This document shows, one piece after another, positions 59,818 through 64,000 of a stretch of 64,000 nucleotides of DNA. Position 1 is the stretch's first letter; each line of letters starts with the position of its first letter. The position numbers and the translations under genes are program-made. A model generated the notes under the pieces. That model was given only the letters and a program-made list of their open reading frames with translations. It was not told the DNA's origin and searched no databases. Source of the DNA: Peribolospora baueri (Eukaryota; Basidiomycota; Peribolosporomycetes; Peribolosporales; Peribolosporaceae); NCBI GenBank assembly GCA_029717555.1, contig JAMDHS010000013.1:248001-312000 (forward strand), written 5' to 3'.

Positions 59818-61009
59818 ATGGTAGGTTCTGTCGGGCAAAAGAAGGAAGAAGGCAGATGCCAGACGTACTATGATGAAGATAAGGATTGCTGTCGACTCAC
59901 GTCGCTACACATCGTTGCATCTTCTGTCTGTGCTCTCCTACTCCCTCCCGCCCATCTTCGCCTCGCGCCCCCTGCCGGCTTTCCGTCTTCTTCTCCTCGG
60001 CCCCCATAGCCCAAGGCCAAGTCCGGTTCCAGCAAGAAGCCCGCGCCCGCCCCCTACTCCAAGGGCAAGGCTGCGCCCAAGACGCCTAAGAACCCTCTCT
60101 TCGAGGCCAAGCCCCGCAGCTTCAGCGTCGGTGAGTATCGTCACTGGTGTTGCGCAACAAGTTAAAGATGGAGCGAGTTTGGAGTAATGTTGCATGCTAA
60201 CTCGCTGAACGTACACCCTCTTAGGCCAGGACCTCCAGCCCGCTCGTGACCTGACCCGCTTCGTCAAGTGGCCGGAGTACGTTCGCCTCCAGCGCGCTCG
60301 GGTGATCATCAACCAGCGCCTCAAGGTCCCTCCCCCGATCGCCCAGTTCTCCCACACCCTTGACAAGAACACGGCCACTCAGCTTTTCCGTCTCGTTAAC
60401 AAGTACCGCCCTGAGTCGAAGCAGGAGAAGAAGGAGCGTCTGGCCAAGCAGGCTCAGGAGGTGGCCGATGGCAAGAAGGAGGACCCGAAGAAGGATGGCA
60501 AGAAGCCCCTCTTCGTCAAGTCCGGCCTTAACCACGTCGTCGCCCTCGTCGAGGCCAAGAAGGCCAACCTCGTCGTCATCGCCGACGACGTCGACCCCAT
60601 CGAGCTCGTCATTGCTCTCCCCGCCCTTTGCCGCAAGATGGGCGTGCCCTACTGCATCGTCAAAGGCAAGGCTCGTCTCGGCGCTGTCGTCCACCGCAAG
60701 ACCTCGTCCTGCCTTGCTGTCCAGGACGTGCGTTCCGAGGACCAGAAGGAGCTTTCTACCCTCGTCTCTGCTGTCAAGGCAAACTACAACGACAAGTACG
60801 AGGAGCACCGCCGCCACTGGGGTGGTGGTGTCCGTGGGCAGAAGAGCCAGCGTAAGTTTTCACTCTCCCTGGATGAATTGAGGAAAATGTACGGACCAGA
60901 CCGAGAATTGCTGACCTTTGTCCTCTATTTCCCTGGCTTCTGTTCTGCAGAGATGCTCCGCAAGAGGGCGAAGGCTACCGGTCAAGCTCTCAAGGATGTC
61001 GCGCTCTGA
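59818..61009 (+). CDS. RPL8: 60S ribosomal protein eL8 (L7Ae family, Rpl8)
   Basis: Large-subunit ribosomal protein that binds a kink-turn. The first exon holds only the start codon: ATG 59818-59820 is followed directly by a gtaggt donor, and exon 2 begins at 60010 with [20 protein letters not shown]. Then [41 protein letters not shown], the L7Ae core [20 protein letters not shown] and [20 protein letters not shown], then [13 protein letters not shown]. The last intron (about 60852-60950) leads to [18 protein letters not shown], stop 61007-61009. Length about 265 residues, normal. A large exon carries most of the codons, as expected for a highly expressed gene with heavy bias toward C-ending codons. 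Confidence 0.96.
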
Positions 61010-61661
61010 ACGAGCTGCAGCGTCCGCACCCTTCCGTTCATCCTCGTTTTGCCATCTCTGCATCCATGATTGTACGCTTCATCATCATGCCTCCTCTCTC
61101 CCCTATTCATCCGTGACGTCCCTCGCCAACCACGTAAAACTCATGGGCGAGAGGAGAAAATCCCATGTATGCCCTCTTCTTTTCTTCCTTTCAGTTCCGA
61201 GTGATGCCTCCGTTGTTGAGCTGCTCGAGACGAATTGAAAATGGGCCTCTGGTCCCTCTCGCTCTTTCACTGGCGGATGCGTCGAGACGGGGTAATGAAA
61301 AGGGTTCTGTATATTTGTTTGCGGATGTATGTGAGAGGGAGATGTGAGGCACCGCTCGTATTTGACGTGTCACGTCCCCGTTCACCTGGGCAAACCGACA
61401 ATAGAGCATAGCAGGCGTTATTTACATCGTCTTGTAGTGGGTGAAGGCTCGAATGCGTCGCTCTTTGCGTCTCTGCCGTCTCCTTCCCAACCCCTGTTAC
61501 TCCTCGTTTGGTCGTTTGTTCAGCCCCAGTTCTAGCCTCGGCCATCATCGTCGGTCATCGGACATCGTTTAGGCTCGTAAAGCCGTCTAGCGTTCGCCAT
61601 GCGACCGACTGTCGCTGAGCATGCATCACACTCCATTCCGATCAGACAGATGCAGGTCAGA
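61010..61661. other. Convergent intergenic region
   Basis: About 650 bases, no gene seen. It should contain the eL8 and Mis18 3' untranslated regions. Confidence 0.4.
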
Positions 61662-63790
61662 TCACATCCGCGCCCTCTTTAACCCCCTACCATTGTCCGG
61701 GCCCGACTCCCACTTCTCCAGCTCCAATTCGAGATCCTCCTCCTCCTCCCCCTTCCCCTCGTGATGATGGCGACCTTGGTTTGGGTATTGCTGTCGCTCC
61801 TGCTGCTGCTGCTTTTGTTGCGCATATGTGTACCGCTCTCTCTCCATCTCCCATTCACCGTACCGTTGGCCTTGGCCTTGTCCTAACCCTGGAAATGGCG
61901 GAGACACAGCGTGTCCATACCCATGCCCATTCCCGGAGTCGTACTCAGAGGGAGGTGGGCCCGTCGTCCTTCCATTCGCGCTCCTACTACCGTCTCCAAT
62001 GTGATAAGGACCGGAGAAAGAAGCGGGAGGCCTTGACGACGGCTGTCCTCGTTCTTGTCCTTGTTCTTCTCCGCGCGAAGAGGAAAGTTTGGCCATGACA
62101 CCGTCGCCGTCGTAGTCCATGGATCTCGGACGTTGTCGTTGGACAGTCTTTCGGACAGCTGTTGACGTCGCTCCCGTTCCCGTTGCGGCGCCGGACGCGG
62201 AAGAGGCTGAAGAAGCGCTGCGCGATGTGGGAGCTGGTGCTGATCCTGCAGACGCACGGCCAGACATTGGGGGAAGTGCCGGCGACGGCGCTCGCGTGGA
62301 CAAGGATGCTGGTAGCGTGGAGGCGGCGGCCGAAATCGGAGGTCGCAATCTGGTCGACGAGGCTCGAGATGGCGGTGGTGCGGCTGCCGTTACTGCGTCT
62401 CCGCTTCCTTGGCCACTTTCATCTATCATCGTTGCCGCCGCCGCCGCTGTTCCCAGAACGATAAAAGGTATGCCGTCACTCTTCCTGACAAACGCCGGAC
62501 ATCATAAACCTCCAGAGTCCGTTATCCTGAAAGGACGTCTCACCACCTCGTCCCCCACCTCGTCCCTTCCCTTTTCCTCTCGTTCCCGTCCCTCCCCTTC
62601 CTCTGCTGCTGCCATCGCTAGTTGAAGTAGATGCTCGGGCTGGCGCTTCTTGATCCTGCTCCAGGTCAACGTCCATGGGTATGCCTACCCATGCTTCGAG
62701 GCGCTCGAGACGTTCTCCCATAGCCATGAGGAGAATTTGGATCTGCAGCGTTGCGGCCGAATGGTTGTGGATGGAGTTGATCGATAGACGAGGTGGAGGT
62801 GAACGAGGTGTGAGACAACGAGAGGACAACGAGCACTTAGCGACGTGCCAGAACACAAAACATGAAAACAGAGAACGGACCCACCTTCCCTATCATCTCC
62901 GCATCCACGACGCTCCTTATCTCTTCATCTTTGCCCTTGCCCTTCCCATTCACATTCGAGGATAAGGGGCGGGCGGGAACGTTGGCTTGGGGTAGGCGAT
63001 TTGACGTCGTACCTAGTGGATAACTGAAGAGGATGCGAGCAATGGACATGGTAATGTGTCTTATGAAAAACATGAGACCAAGACAAGAGACTCACATCGA
63101 GACGGCCTGCAGAAGGAGAGTATACGCATCTCTAGTACCCGACGGGACATTAAGAACGCGTCAGGTCGGGGAACCGAATGTCTCGGGAGCACAGCACGAT
63201 AGGAAAAAAAGGCTCACCGAATTCCATCAAGCTTCGTGGATGTCGTCCTGTAGATCTTTCCCACTCGGGACTTGCAGCCCACGCAAGCTAATGGAGCGTA
63301 GGTGCTGAGAGGAAGGAAAGAAAAGATCGGCCGGTGCAAGATGTTTCAGTCCACAAAACGCTAGTGTGTGCCCGATAGGAATACGGAGCGGCGAACAGTA
63401 CCTTCCAAGGTCAGGAGCGTCCCGATCCCTCGATGTAGACAGCTCGGACAGTTTATCGATGTTATCGGTAACAGCTGTGGAATCCGACGACATATACGGC
63501 CAAAGCAGTCAGTGAAATCTCACGCACGCGCACCAGGGTTTCGATTGCTGCGCAGTACCGCTCTCACCTCTCAAAACGACCGCCTGGAGCTCCTGTTTTG
63601 CACAGATCCAGTTCCAAGAGTCGCCCAGAATGAGCCTGCAAGCTTTGCACTGAAAGATAAGAGGGTTGTGCACTGCCGTCGACGTCAACGTCTCCGAGCG
63701 TCGTTGCCAAAGAGCGTCGCCGTCCCCGTGGCCGTATGTGTATACTTGCGAGGCCTCCCCTGCTGGACGAGATGAGGACGAACGGGCCAT
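61662..63790 (-). CDS. MIS18: Kinetochore protein Mis18 (CENP-A loading factor) with long low-complexity tail
   Basis: Primes centromeric chromatin for CENP-A deposition. The Yippee-like Mis18 fold carries two CxxC zinc pairs. The first, in exon 1 (ATG 63790), is HNPLIFQCKACRLILGDSW. An intron at 63401-63305 was placed because it restores DLGSTYAPLACVGCKSRVGK and IYRTTSTKLDG, the second CxxC with the family's VGKxYRTT pattern. Then a helical part (AEMIGKV and MGERLERLEAWVGIPMDV) that fits the C-terminal coiled coil of Mis18. An exon rich in Gly/Arg (GRGGTGTRGKGKGRGG) follows, then an intron at about 62539-62457 whose phase is right, and a tail of over 200 residues rich in Ser, Ala, Gln and Gly ending EKWESGPDNGRGLKRARM. 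Fission-yeast and human Mis18 are much shorter, so the tail is unusual. Confidence 0.85.
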
Positions 63791-64000
63791 AGCCTGTCGC
63801 CGCCGTTATTGCCCGGCAAAGTCAATTAAAGACGTCCAGTGACGATGCCTTCGTCTTGAGTTGTGCCCGATATGGCGCTAAAGACGCGCCTCTTTCCACG
63901 GTCGTGTACGATGACTGCGGCAAGCGAGGCCCCGGCTCGGCGCCTTATTTCTCCACGGCCGCCGCCGGTTCGCGAGCATTGTCACTTCGCCTCTCCCTTC
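63791..64000. other. Right-edge region upstream of Mis18
   Basis: About 210 bases of probable Mis18 promoter. No gene start is visible before the edge. Confidence 0.4.

Noticed and set aside
59563-59838. Extended N-terminus of TTC27
   Set aside because: It would overlap the eL8 start and begins far from the conserved part; the ATG at 59562 is better placed.

Overview
This window is a gene-dense piece of a fungal nuclear chromosome. Most genes carry many short GT-AG introns (often 50-130 bp, some exons only 12-25 nt), the DNA is GC-rich with GC-rich third codon positions, and the gene set (fused betaine-lipid synthase, omega-type glutathione transferase, Mis18, Ies2, Lcp5, EMC7, Tgs1) is fungal. 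The gene style suggests a basidiomycete yeast, most like Pucciniomycotina/Microbotryomycetes (red-yeast relatives). That placement is inference from gene style, not from a marker gene.

Layout. 0-7 kb: the 5' part of an unknown Ser-rich gene (-) head to head with TRAPP subunit Bet5/TRAPPC1 (+), then a many-exon gene (+) whose architecture resembles the meiotic axis proteins Red1/SYCP2. 7-11 kb: cystathionine gamma-lyase (-) and a DJ-1/PARK7-family protein (-). 11-15.9 kb: the largest gap, with no recognisable gene but degenerate repeats and strong hairpins. 16-27 kb: glutathione transferase (-), betaine lipid synthase BTA1 (+), and an MFS transporter (+). 27-35 kb: a fungal transcription-factor gene whose zinc cluster I cannot find intact, a cyclophilin with a possible mitochondrial presequence, and a Gre2-like dehydrogenase. 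35-46 kb: trimethylguanosine synthase Tgs1 (-) head to head with La protein (+), then a large bZIP factor (-) with a predicted membrane segment. 46-56 kb: a membrane-anchored NYN-domain protein (+), a small mitochondrial repeat protein (-), INO80 subunit Ies2 (+), Lcp5/neuroguidin (-), EMC7 (-). 56-64 kb: TTC27/Emw1 (-) head to head with ribosomal protein eL8 (+), then kinetochore protein Mis18 (-).

Common themes. Several neighbours serve RNA and ribosome metabolism (La, Tgs1, Lcp5, TTC27, eL8). Several serve the ER and secretory route (Bet5, EMC7, the putative membrane bZIP), and some serve chromosomes (Mis18, Ies2, the axis-like protein). Many pairs are divergent over short shared promoters. 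The palindrome CACGTG recurs in intergenic regions, including upstream of CYS3 and BTA1, where known fungal regulation (Cbf1 and Pho4) makes it plausible as a functional site.

No tRNA, rRNA, CRISPR or intact transposon was found. Exon joins were done by eye from splice signals and reading frame. Joins I consider secure are stated; the 3' half of the transcription-factor gene and the middle of the axis-like gene are not secure.
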